A stretch of DNA of 6,277 nt from Alphaproteobacteria bacterium (GCA_900772625.1 CAAHEQ010000073.1:1-6277); one strand, 5' to 3'; positions 1 to 6,017 are shown, numbered from the stretch's first letter. A program made the numbers and translations. Notes: a model not told the origin generated them from the sequence alone.

Positions 1-1077
1 ACAGTACGAGTCGTCGCTCACCTAGACGATAAAAATCCCTGCCGTATTTTCACTTTGCAAAACCCTAATCGTGTAGTTATCGATTTTGACAATACAGTCC
101 TTGATAAAACCTGCGTTGACAAAACACCTCCCCCAACAGGTTTTATTCACGAAACGCGTCTGGGACAGCCTTTGCCCAAGCAAACACGCATCGTTTTGGA
201 AACGTCCGACATTCCAGTTTATGATAATGGATTTTACCTTGCACCCAATAGCAGTGAAAAGCAGTGGCGCTTTGTAATTGATTTAAAATTGGATAAGCCG
301 AGCACTGTTTCAGCGCCCAAAACTATGATGACCCCACTGGCCGCCACACAAAACACTATTAAGCCTGCAAAGCTCACAAAAGATGTTAAAAAGCAAAAAC
401 CTTTGATTGTAATCGACCCTGGACATGGGGGCTCAGATCCTGGCGCTATTAGTTCCACGGGGCATTATGAGAAAAATTTGACCTTGCAAATGGCCAAAGA
501 AACCAAACAAGCTTTACTTAAAACAGGCAAATATCGCGTCCTTTTAACGCGCGAAACGGACAAAGCATTGGCTTTACGCGAACGCACCCGTTTTGCGCAT
601 CGTCACGAGGCCGACTTGTTTATTTCAATCCACGCCGACAGCGCACGCAACAAAAATGCGAAAGGCTTGTCTGTTTACACGATATCCGAGCGCGCCTCTG
701 ACCGTGAAGCGCAATTATTGGCCGAACGCGAAAATAAAGCCGACATTATTTTGGGCATCGATTTGTCAAACGAGCTGCCCGAAGTCAGCAATATTTTAAT
801 CGATTTAGCCAAGCGCGATACGATGGATAAATCGGCGCTATATGCAAATTTGTTGGTTGCGCGTATGGCTAGACAAGTGACGCTTGTGAAAAACGCACAC
901 CGCTTTGCGGGGTTTGTCGTGTTGAAATCGGCAAATATACCCTCAGTGTTAATTGAAATTGGCTATTTATCCAATCGTCAAGAAGAAAAGCTTTTACAAA
1001 CAAAGAGTTATCGTGCAAAGCTGGCCAATTCTATTGTTGAATCGGTCGGTGAATACTTTAATTCTATTTATGATTAA
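1..1077 (+). CDS. amiC: N-acetylmuramoyl-L-alanine amidase, AmiC type (AMIN + Amidase_3), 5'-truncated by window edge
   Basis: Periplasmic zinc amidase that cleaves the bond between N-acetylmuramic acid and L-alanine in peptidoglycan, usually to split septal wall at division. The frame is open from base 1, so the true start lies outside; a TTG at 55 falls inside the AMIN domain (the preceding codons read RVVAHLDD, typical AMIN sequence) and is not the start. Counting codons from base 1, AMIN sequence fills about residues 1-100, a linker about 101-133, and Amidase_3 about 134-355. Catalytic features are present: DPGHGG with zinc ligand His142, Glu157 (YEK), His211 (SIHAD) and catalytic Glu319 (IEIGYLSN). 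The segment between the last two contains the LAERENKAD/ILIDLAKRDT region typical of AmiC-type enzymes with a regulatory helix. The signal peptide is not visible. A small zinc-ribbon gene follows after 15 bp, probably co-transcribed. Confidence 0.93.
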   Translation, partial: TVRVVAHLDDKNPCRIFTLQNPNRVVIDFDNTVLDKTCVDKTPPPTGFIHETRLGQPLPKQTRIVLETSDIPVYDNGFYLAPNSSEKQWRFVIDLKLDKPSTVSAPKTMMTPLAATQNTIKPAKLTKDVKKQKPLIVIDPGHGGSDPGAISSTGHYEKNLTLQMAKETKQALLKTGKYRVLLTRETDKALALRERTRFAHRHEADLFISIHADSARNKNAKGLSVYTISERASDREAQLLAERENKADIILGIDLSNELPEVSNILIDLAKRDTMDKSALYANLLVARMARQVTLVKNAHRFAGFVVLKSANIPSVLIEIGYLSNRQEEKLLQTKSYRAKLANSIVESVGEYFNSIYD

Positions 1078-1092
1078 CAAACAGGAGGGTTT

Positions 1093-1338
1093 ATGAAAAT
1101 CTGTCAAAGTTGCGCAATGCCGATGAAAGAAGAGCAATACAGCACCAATAAAGACGGCAGCATTAACTCCGATTATTGTATTTATTGCTATAAAGAAGGT
1201 GAATTCATCGATAAAGTCACAATGGACGAATACATCGAGATGTGCGCACCATTTGCAGCGCAAGCAAATATGACCCCCGATCAAATGCGCGCGTATTGCA
1301 AGCGTGTTTTTCCGACTTTGAAAAGGTGGAAAAAGTAA
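1093..1338 (+). CDS. Small zinc-ribbon protein (putative Zn_ribbon_2 / PF12674-like)
   Basis: 81-residue cytoplasmic protein of unknown exact role. The N-terminal half holds a four-cysteine zinc ribbon: Cys4 and Cys7 in CQSCAMPM, and Cys29 and Cys32 in YCIYCYKEGEF. It is followed by an acidic helical stretch (TMDEYIEMC) and the characteristic ending FPTLKRWK. This pattern matches the 'putative zinc ribbon domain' family found as short stand-alone proteins or fused to transcription regulators; the family name is from memory of the motif. The start is secure: AGGAGG at 1083-1088 lies 4 bp before the ATG. It sits 15 bp after the amidase stop, so the two probably share a transcript, though a functional link is not evident. 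A dyad begins at its stop codon and likely ends transcription. Confidence 0.85.
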   Translation: MKICQSCAMPMKEEQYSTNKDGSINSDYCIYCYKEGEFIDKVTMDEYIEMCAPFAAQANMTPDQMRAYCKRVFPTLKRWKK

Positions 1339-1378
1339 TATTTGCGCACGCGCGAATGCTTTTTTTACGCGCAAATAT
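1338..1378. terminator. Probable bidirectional terminator between zinc-ribbon gene and parB
   Basis: A perfect 10-bp inverted repeat, ATATTTGCGC (1338-1347) and GCGCAAATAT (1369-1378), encloses a 21-nt loop. Within it a shorter hairpin, TTTGCG with CGCGAA (1341-1346 / 1351-1356, one G-U pair), is followed by seven T at 1360-1366, the arrangement of a rightward intrinsic terminator. On the minus strand the 10-bp dyad is followed by a T-rich run (complement of the A tract 1330-1334), so it could also stop leftward transcripts. Position between convergent genes supports this role. Confidence 0.6.
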
Positions 1379-1418
1379 AATGCGCAAGGTGTATATGCTT
1401 TGCTTTAAAAGTTATGCA

Positions 1419-1450
1419 CGGGCAAAAGGTGAAAGCCTCTGCCCGCTTTT
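1419..1450. terminator. Hairpin just downstream of parB, possible terminator
   Basis: Perfect 6-bp arms CGGGCA (1419-1424) and TGCCCG (1440-1445) with an inner AGG/CCT extension (1427-1429 / 1436-1438) and a 6-nt loop. It starts 13 bp beyond the parB stop codon. The T-tract that follows it is short on either strand (TTTT at 1447-1450 rightward), so it may act as a weak terminator or as a 3'-end stabilising hairpin for the parB transcript. Confidence 0.45.
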
Positions 1451-1457
1451 GTTCAAC

Positions 1458-2360
1458 TTATTCGCTGATTTCGCCACCCGCAGTCAAACGTTGCAAAACC
1501 ATATCCAATTTATCCAAGCTGTTGCATTCGATGATGATCTTGCCATTCTTGCCCGTCCAGCGGATAGAAACGCCCGTTTTGAGCAAAGTCGATAATTCAG
1601 CCTCGAGCGCCATAATATCTCCGTCTTTGCGACCACCGACAGCAACGCTGCGTTCTGTGCGGCCTTTTTTCTCACCCTCGGTTGCTGCCAAAAGTTCCGT
1701 TTGGCGAACACTAAGCCCATTTTCCAAAACTTTCTTTGCCAGCTTTTCGGGATTTTTCGCATTTAACAAAGCTCGGGCATGACCCGCCGTTAAATCGCCT
1801 TTTTCAACATAGGTTTTAATTTCGGCAGGCAAGTCAAGCAAACGCAAAATGTTCGCAACATAGCTGCGGCTTTTACCGACAACCTTTGCCAATTCTTCTT
1901 GCGTTCTGTTAAACTCGTTCATCAAGCGTTGATAACCCTCTGCTTCTTCCAGCGGATTTAAGTCTTGACGTTGCAAGTTTTCAATCAACGAGACTTCTAA
2001 AGTCTCTTCATCGTTGAAATTCTTAATGATTACAGGTACTTGCGACAAACCAGCAGCTTGAGAAGCTCTGAATCTGCGTTCGCCTGCAATGATTTCATAG
2101 CGGTTAGCGCCTATCTGTCTGACGAGCAAGGGTTGCAAGACGCCTTTTTCTTTAATGGAAGCAATTAAGTCTTGCAAATAATCGTCTTTGAAGACTTTAC
2201 GCGGTTGGAACTTGCCCGCTTGCAGCACGCCGATTGGCAAAAATGTAATGCCGTCTGTGGCTTTTTTTTCAATCAAGGCAGAGACTTGATTTGTCTCTTC
2301 ATCAATCTCGCCCAAAATAGCACTTAGGCCTTTGCCTAAACCGATTTTATTTTTATCCAT
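1458..2360 (-). CDS. parB: Chromosome partitioning protein ParB (parS-binding CTPase clamp)
   Basis: 300-residue ParB, normal length for chromosomal members. It binds parS, closes as a CTP-dependent clamp, spreads along nearby DNA and stimulates ParA. The N-terminal GLGKGLSAILGE (residues 7-18) is the chromosomal ParB signature that contacts ParA. The ParB/Srx nucleotide domain spans about 40-135, with the CTP-binding motif GERRFRAS at 93-100 and ENLQRQDLNPLEEA at 127-140. The helix-turn-helix DNA-binding segment is about 153-178 (TQEELAKVVGKSRSYVANIL). A charged linker at about 228-246 precedes the C-terminal dimerisation domain (250-300). The ATG overlaps the parA stop by 8 bp and has AAGGAG 10 bp upstream, so it is last in the rsmG-parA-parB operon. 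Three consensus parS sites lie at the operon head. The gene downstream is convergent; no holA follows. Confidence 0.97.
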   Translation of the reverse strand: MDKNKIGLGKGLSAILGEIDEETNQVSALIEKKATDGITFLPIGVLQAGKFQPRKVFKDDYLQDLIASIKEKGVLQPLLVRQIGANRYEIIAGERRFRASQAAGLSQVPVIIKNFNDEETLEVSLIENLQRQDLNPLEEAEGYQRLMNEFNRTQEELAKVVGKSRSYVANILRLLDLPAEIKTYVEKGDLTAGHARALLNAKNPEKLAKKVLENGLSVRQTELLAATEGEKKGRTERSVAVGGRKDGDIMALEAELSTLLKTGVSIRWTGKNGKIIIECNSLDKLDMVLQRLTAGGEISE

Positions 2361-3153
2361 TTTTCAAAATCTCCTTTTCTCTTTTTAAGAACTCAGCCGC
2401 CAGCTTGATATATGCTTGCGAACCTGTGCATTTATAATCGTATAGTAAAACAGGTTTTCCGTGAGACGGTGCTTCTGGAATACGCACATTTCGCGGAATG
2501 AAGGATTTATAAACTTTTTCGCCAAAGAAGCGGCGCACATCATCGGCCACCGAGAACGAAAGCTTGCTACGGCTGTCAAACATTGTCAGCAAAATGCCAT
2601 GCAAATCCAAATCGTGATTAAAGTTTTTCTTGACACGTTCGATTGTTTTAATCAAATCGGCCACACCTTCCAGCGCCAAGTATTCGCATTGAATAGGCAC
2701 GACGACGGCATTTGATGCTGTCAGCGCGTTAATCGTCAGCATTCCGACCGCAGGTGGACAATCGATAAAGACATAATCAAAATCAAGTTCGGGCGCTTGC
2801 AGCGCATCTTTTAAAAAGTATTGCGGCCGCTCCACCCCCGCCAATTCAATGTCCAATCCCAATAATTCACGACAGGACGGCAGCACAGACAGGTACGGAA
2901 TTTTCGTTTCTTGCACTGTATTTAGGATGCTGTCTTGCCCTGTTAACACGGTATAAGCATTTTTTGTACGTGATTGACGCGACACGTCAAGGCTGACAGT
3001 TGCATTGCCTTGCGCATCTAAATCAACAAGCAAGACTTTCTTGCGTAAAGCAGATAAAGCCGTTGCCAAGTTAACGGCGGTTGTTGTTTTGCCAACCCCA
3101 CCTTTTTGATTAGCCACCGAAAAGACGCGTGCATGTTTCTTTTGTTCAGTCAT
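2353..3153 (-). CDS. parA: Chromosome partitioning ATPase ParA (Soj family)
   Basis: 266-residue ParA/MinD-type ATPase, standard length for chromosomal ParA without an N-terminal helix-turn-helix. ATP-bound dimers coat the nucleoid, and ParB-parS complexes trigger hydrolysis and move the origin. The deviant Walker A is KGGVGKTT at 17-24 (signature Lys17 and P-loop Lys22). Walker A' is DLDAQGN at 44-50, and Walker B is VFIDCPP with Asp131. The segment SFIPRNVRIPEAPSHGKP near 215-235 is the conserved C-terminal ParA signature. The ATG overlaps the rsmG stop as ATGA (4 bp), and GGAG lies 8 bp upstream, indicating translational coupling. Its end overlaps parB by 8 bp. All catalytic residues are present, so it should be active. 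Confidence 0.97.
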   Translation of the reverse strand: MTEQKKHARVFSVANQKGGVGKTTTAVNLATALSALRKKVLLVDLDAQGNATVSLDVSRQSRTKNAYTVLTGQDSILNTVQETKIPYLSVLPSCRELLGLDIELAGVERPQYFLKDALQAPELDFDYVFIDCPPAVGMLTINALTASNAVVVPIQCEYLALEGVADLIKTIERVKKNFNHDLDLHGILLTMFDSRSKLSFSVADDVRRFFGEKVYKSFIPRNVRIPEAPSHGKPVLLYDYKCTGSQAYIKLAAEFLKREKEILKNG

Positions 3154-3752
3154 TGATGTATCTCCGTCATTTTTAAAATATAACTTTTTTCCGTAATACT
3201 TGGTATTTTTTCCACCATAAAACTATAGTGTTGAGCCGCCCATTCAAGCTCGAGATCCGCATTTTCCCCTTTTAAAAACAAGCACATTGTGTGCGGTTTT
3301 AAAAGCGGCAAAGCAAAACCCAGAAGCGTATTTGTTTCTTTTAAAGCTCTTGCAGTTATAACATCAGCCTTTAAAGAAGTCAACCCTTCTATGCGACAGT
3401 TGTGCACGACCACATTGATAGCGCAGTGCCGAGCCACCTCTTGCATAAAGACACACTTTCGGCTGTCTGATTCGACCAAATGGACAGACCACTTGCCATT
3501 GCCCTGTGTTTGATTGATGATTGCCAGCACCAAACCTGGAAACCCTGCTCCGCTTCCCAAATCGACCAGCGTTTGAATCTTGTTTGGAATCAGCGGGTAA
3601 AGTTGTGCACTATCCAAAATATGTCGTTTCCATATATCATTGATAGTCAGTGGGCTTATTAAATTGATTTTCTTTTGCCACTTTTCTAATAAAGACTGAT
3701 ATATTTTTAACTTCTCTATCGTTTTTTTTGTTAAATCATCAAATTGTTTCAC
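3150..3752 (-). CDS. rsmG: 16S rRNA (guanine-N7) methyltransferase RsmG (GidB)
   Basis: SAM-dependent enzyme that methylates N7 of G527 (E. coli numbering) in 16S rRNA. Numbered from the start chosen here (200 residues), IWKRHILDS is near 40-48, the SAM-binding motif I DLGSGAGFPG is 64-73, ARAL is 134-137 and FLKG is 159-162, all typical of RsmG. Two starts are possible. The outer GTG (3759-3761) would give a protein beginning MFHVKQ, but the only Shine-Dalgarno sequence (AAGGAG, 3761-3766) overlaps that codon. The inner GTG (3750-3752) has the correct 8-nt spacing, so I prefer it; the longer form would span 3150-3761. A parS palindrome covers this spacer and start. It is first in the operon, joined to parA by ATGA. 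I see no confident promoter in the AT-rich 3790-3932 stretch, though a TATAGATAAT-like -10 lies between the second and third parS. Confidence 0.94.
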   Translation of the reverse strand: MKQFDDLTKKTIEKLKIYQSLLEKWQKKINLISPLTINDIWKRHILDSAQLYPLIPNKIQTLVDLGSGAGFPGLVLAIINQTQGNGKWSVHLVESDSRKCVFMQEVARHCAINVVVHNCRIEGLTSLKADVITARALKETNTLLGFALPLLKPHTMCLFLKGENADLELEWAAQHYSFMVEKIPSITEKSYILKMTEIHQ

Positions 3753-3760
3753 GTGAAACA
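3745..3760. promoter_or_regulatory. parS site 1, over the rsmG translation start
   Basis: Perfect 16-bp palindrome TGTTTCACGTGAAACA, the consensus bacterial parS to which ParB binds. On the minus strand it occupies the spacer between the rsmG Shine-Dalgarno sequence and the preferred GTG start, plus the first codons. It therefore serves both as a partition site and as coding sequence. Confidence 0.95.
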
Positions 3761-3773
3761 CTCCTTTTGTAAT

Positions 3774-3789
3774 TGTTTCACGTGAAACA
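3774..3789. promoter_or_regulatory. parS site 2
   Basis: Second perfect TGTTTCACGTGAAACA palindrome, 29 bp from site 1 (start to start), in the rsmG leader. The repeat with site 1 extends slightly beyond the palindrome (minus strand continues AATT in both copies), suggesting local duplication. Confidence 0.95.
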
Positions 3790-3810
3790 TTTTAAAATTA
3801 TCTATAAATT

Positions 3811-3826
3811 TGTTTCACGTGAAACA
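3811..3826. promoter_or_regulatory. parS site 3
   Basis: Third perfect TGTTTCACGTGAAACA palindrome, 37 bp from site 2, in the intergenic region upstream of rsmG. It lies roughly 2 kb left of the DnaA-box cluster, as expected for origin-proximal parS. Confidence 0.95.
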
Positions 3827-3932
3827 TTTTTGAATCACTTAATTATCTTTTACACAAAAATCGAAAGAAAGTCTATAGAAATATTTTATTTTTTTAATTG
3901 ACAAACAAAAACGAATCGTTAGAGGAGTCGCT

Positions 3933-4421
3933 TTATTTCAAAATCAAAGTCATTTGCCGAACAGACGAACAACTTTTTATCGCCACAGAAAGTTGCGCGC
4001 GCTCATACACCTTTTGTCCCATTTTGACTTGGTGCAAGTTCTCGAACGGCCGTCCGAGCAGATCAGCACACAAGCCAGTCGACACAGGAGAAACAACTGC
4101 TTCATAATAATTCCCCTGCCCTACGCTTTTAAAAGTCACCGACATGCCACCAACAGACATTTTTTGAATAGGCATATTTTTATATTCACCAAAGTAAGTC
4201 ATTGTAATATCGGCAATTTTCATTTGCATTTGCTGAACAATTTGCGTATTTTTAAGCTTTCCTGTTGCTTGACCGACCGATTTAGTCGCCTCGATGGTTT
4301 GGAGTCCTTGTAGCCCCATAGAGCCCATCAAATCCACCATCTGAGCCTGCGCCGTCAGATTCACACCAACCGCTAACATACTCAAAACAATCGATTTTTT
4401 ACTTATTTTCAGCCGTTTCAT
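3933..4421 (-). CDS. Unrecognised exported protein overlapping the end of dnaQ
   Basis: 162-residue protein that I cannot place in a family. The N-terminus is a clear Sec signal peptide: basic MKRLKISKK, hydrophobic core at about 11-22, and a likely cleavage after AQA at residue 26. The mature part begins with a Met/Gln/Gly-rich helical-looking segment (27-70) and continues into a probable beta-rich half (85-162). Only two cysteines remain, Cys118 (STGLCADLL) and Cys151 (IKSCSSV), well placed for a periplasmic disulfide. The tail pattern (YYEAVVSPVSTGLCADLLGRPF, then a C near the end) vaguely recalls the disulfide region of type IV pilin-like proteins, but there is no pilin N-terminus, so that is only a guess. 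The ATG lies inside dnaQ, overlapping it by 23 bp in another frame, which implies co-transcription and coupling. The downstream gap to rsmG carries no clear terminator. Confidence 0.75.
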   Translation of the reverse strand: MKRLKISKKSIVLSMLAVGVNLTAQAQMVDLMGSMGLQGLQTIEATKSVGQATGKLKNTQIVQQMQMKIADITMTYFGEYKNMPIQKMSVGGMSVTFKSVGQGNYYEAVVSPVSTGLCADLLGRPFENLHQVKMGQKVYERAQLSVAIKSCSSVRQMTLILK

Positions 4422-5112
4422 CGCTCATAGTCCACAAACTGTTTTTGATTTTATCGATCCACTGCTGGTGATTTGCTGCCTCTTCTTGAGACACATCAGC
4501 CAAATGGCGTGCTTCGTGAAAAACGTGTTCGACTGGAGTAAGTGCTTGCACGACAACTGGTTGTTCTTTTTTATCCTGACCTAGCAGAAAACCTGGCTCA
4601 TGTCCGCCCAATAATTCAAGGTAAACTTCAGCCAACAATTCAGCATCAAGCAATGCGCCGTGCACGGTACGCGCCGAGTTATCCACGTGAAATCTTTTGC
4701 ATAATTCGTCCAAATTAACGCGCGAGCCTGGAAATTTCTTTTTAGCCAAAATCAAGGTATCAATCACACGGCTCATGTCAACCTGAGGCCGATTAACCTC
4801 GCTTAACTGGTAATTCAAAAATTTCATATCAAAAGTCGCGTTATGTGCCACAAGGCTAGAGTCTGAGCCAACAAAGGCCATAAAATCATCGCAAATTTCT
4901 TCAAAAGTCGGCTTGTCAGACAAAAATTCTTCCGTCAAACCGTGTACGCGTATGACTTCCTCGCTCATAGAGCGCATCGGATTGATGTATTGGTGGTACT
5001 TATTACCTGTCGGCATATGATCAACAAGCTCGACTGCACCGATTTCGACAATCTTATCACCAGTAAAAGGGTCCAGACCTGTCGTTTCTGTATCAAACAC
5101 TATTTCGCGCAT
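4399..5112 (-). CDS. dnaQ: DNA polymerase III epsilon subunit (3'-5' proofreading exonuclease)
   Basis: 237 residues, the usual length for DnaQ. It removes mismatched nucleotides at the primer terminus as part of the Pol III core with alpha and theta. The DEDDh catalytic set is complete: Asp7 and Glu9 in FDTETTG (ExoI), Asp95 in HNATFDMKFL (ExoII), and His151 and Asp156 in VHGALLDAELL (ExoIII). The C-terminal tail after about 170 is the flexible segment that in known DnaQ proteins tethers the polymerase subunit. The ATG start is supported by AAAGGA (5119-5124) 6 bp upstream and a consensus promoter at 5135-5164. Its 3' end overlaps the start of a secreted protein gene by 23 bp. Finding dnaQ close to the origin and beside the partition operon fits alphaproteobacterial gene order in broad terms. 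Confidence 0.96.
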   Translation of the reverse strand: MREIVFDTETTGLDPFTGDKIVEIGAVELVDHMPTGNKYHQYINPMRSMSEEVIRVHGLTEEFLSDKPTFEEICDDFMAFVGSDSSLVAHNATFDMKFLNYQLSEVNRPQVDMSRVIDTLILAKKKFPGSRVNLDELCKRFHVDNSARTVHGALLDAELLAEVYLELLGGHEPGFLLGQDKKEQPVVVQALTPVEHVFHEARHLADVSQEEAANHQQWIDKIKNSLWTMSDETAENK

Positions 5113-5134
5113 TTTAAATCCTTTTTTTCTTTGG

Positions 5135-5164
5135 ATTATATATCATTCATGTCTTTTTTGTCAA
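5135..5164 (-). promoter_or_regulatory. sigma-70-type promoter of dnaQ
   Basis: On the minus strand a perfect -35 TTGACA (5164-5159) and a perfect -10 TATAAT (5140-5135) are separated by 18 bp. The predicted start point, near 5128, gives a leader of about 15 nt that contains the AAAGGA ribosome-binding site of dnaQ. It is the strongest promoter match in the window and should also drive the overlapping secreted-protein gene. Confidence 0.8.
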
Positions 5165-5170
5165 GCAAAG

Positions 5171-5205
5171 AAACAGGAGGCTTTTTCAAAGCCCCCTGTT
5201 TTTAT
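5171..5205. terminator. Strong intrinsic terminator upstream of dnaQ
   Basis: A 14-position hairpin with one A-C mismatch: arms AAACAGGaGGCTTT (5171-5184) and AAAGCCcCCTGTTT (5188-5201) with a 3-nt loop, followed by T residues on the plus strand. On the minus strand it is followed by TTTCTTT, so it can stop transcription arriving leftward from the cysteine-rich remnant and insulate the dnaQ promoter, whose -35 lies 7 bp further on. Confidence 0.85.
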
Positions 5206-5223
5206 ATTTAGCGACATTCAAGG

Positions 5224-5727
5224 TTACAAATCACAATAAGTTTCGCTTGATGCAGGGTCACCAGATGAAGAACACAGACAATGTCTGAATGTTTCCTTTC
5301 CTGTCGAGTCTACATAATATGCGCAAGCTTTTGAGGCTGAAACATAGCGGTTGAAAGATATAGTATCAAATTCGGAACAAGGTATGTTTTTGCTTTCCTT
5401 TGCACAATAAGCAACACCACCATTCGTTCGAATCGAAAAGTTTGAAGTTATAGATTTGAGGGTAAAACAACCGTTGCCATAATACGTATACTCCGCATTA
5501 TTAAATGTGCTACAGCAAACTCCATTAATGGCTCCCGTAACGCTATAGTTTGAATAATTGATTGCATAGCCGTTACTGTTTACATTTCCTTCGGTATAAT
5601 CCGCCTTCACCTCGCAACACGTTGTGCCGATGTTTTTGCCTGCAAAGTCGTAATTCGTGACTGATTTTAGACCCGTTGGGCAGTCGTTTTTGATGTACTG
5701 ACCCTCTGTTTTATATATGGACAGATG
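5224..5727 (-). pseudogene. Start-less remnant of a cysteine-rich surface/exported protein
   Basis: An open frame of 167 codons follows an in-frame TAG (5728-5730), but no ATG, GTG or TTG occurs until GTG at 5608-5610. That codon lacks a separate Shine-Dalgarno sequence and would discard homologous-looking sequence, so the gene appears to have lost its 5' end. The product would contain 12 cysteines, including two CC pairs, and is rich in Asn, Tyr, Ser and Thr, typical of extracellular disulfide-bonded proteins. Two imperfect repeats are visible: NYDFAGKNIGTTCCEV..DYTEGN (about residues 26-48) and NYSVTGAINGVCCSTF..EYTYYGN (about 58-83). No signal peptide, membrane segment or type IV pilin N-terminus is in frame upstream. 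I do not recognise a named family; a repeat-bearing adhesin or pilin-like tail is a guess. If the GTG is used it would be a 128-residue protein. It ends 19 bp before the strong terminator. Confidence 0.6.
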
Positions 5728-5753
5728 CTATAAAAAAACAAGTTTGCTGTCAA
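5725..5753 (-). promoter_or_regulatory. Promoter-like sequence pointing into the cysteine-rich remnant
   Basis: On the minus strand TTGACA (5753-5748) and TAGCAT (5730-5725; 4 of 6 -10 matches) are separated by 17 bp. Transcription would begin near 5718, inside the open frame and before any start codon. It could be an ancestral promoter, an origin-associated transcript, or chance in AT-rich DNA. Confidence 0.35.
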
Positions 5754-5808
5754 TATCATTTTTAAAATCATTAGTTTTGTTAAAAGGATAAGATTACTTC
5801 TTTAAAAC

Positions 5809-5817
5809 TGTGGATAA
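5809..5817 (-). promoter_or_regulatory. DnaA box, perfect
   Basis: TGTGGATAA on the plus strand (TTATCCACA on the minus), immediately followed by a one-mismatch box in the same direction at 5818-5826. The pair with 9-bp phasing is suited to cooperative DnaA binding. Confidence 0.85.
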
Positions 5818-5831
5818 AGTGGATAAGTCGA
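5815..5831 (+). repeat. 17-bp direct repeat in oriC, copy 1
   Basis: TAAAGTGGATAAGTCGA, identical to the copy at 5981-5997. Each copy contains a one-mismatch DnaA box (AGTGGATAA) followed by the same GTCGA flank, so the conserved unit is larger than the box itself. Confidence 0.85.
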
Positions 5832-5918
5832 ATAGTTTAAAGTTGTGCACAAAGTTATCCTATTTTATCCCCAATTATTCGCATTGTTATGCACCAGCTC
5901 TGGATAAGCCTGTGGATA

Positions 5919-5927
5919 TGTGGATAA
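5919..5927 (-). promoter_or_regulatory. DnaA box, perfect
   Basis: TTATCCACA on the minus strand. It shares one base with a one-mismatch box at 5911-5919 and follows another at 5899-5907, so three same-direction boxes are packed in 29 bp. Confidence 0.85.
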
Positions 5928-5980
5928 AACAGCTGTACAAAAGTCCACCAGCCACTTTTTACAAAAAAGTTTCGGTTATT

Positions 5981-5997
5981 TAAAGTGGATAAGTCGA
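5981..5997 (+). repeat. 17-bp direct repeat in oriC, copy 2
   Basis: Exact second copy of the repeat at 5815-5831, 166 bp away, same orientation. It is followed at once by a poorer box-like GATGGATAA at 5996-6004. Confidence 0.85.
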
Positions 5998-6008
5998 TGG
6001 ATAAAAAC

Positions 6009-6017
6009 TTATCCACA
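6009..6017 (+). promoter_or_regulatory. DnaA box, perfect
   Basis: TTATCCACA on the plus strand, opposite in direction to the other three perfect boxes. It lies beside the AT-rich stretch at 6040-6066. Confidence 0.85.

Noticed and set aside
55..57. TTG as the start of the amidase
   Set aside because: The frame is open to base 1 and the upstream codons encode AMIN-domain sequence, so the gene is simply cut by the window edge.
994..1374. Minus-strand open frame of 126 codons under the amidase and zinc-ribbon genes
   Set aside because: It is the antisense shadow of the zinc-ribbon gene, which has a strong ribosome-binding site and conserved cysteines.
1242..1782. Plus-strand open frames of 117 and 122 codons across the zinc-ribbon/parB end
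   Set aside because: They are antisense to parB or overlap the zinc-ribbon gene in another frame and show no recognisable protein features.
3905..3921. AACGATTCGTT palindrome followed by T residues (minus strand) as terminator of the secreted-protein gene
   Set aside because: The palindrome leaves a one-base loop; a foldable version has only three pairs, too weak to call.
4679..4692. TTATCCACG fused to CACGTGAAA inside dnaQ, resembling a DnaA box joined to a parS half-site
   Set aside because: The box has one mismatch and the parS left half does not match; it encodes conserved-looking DnaQ sequence and is isolated, so chance is more likely.
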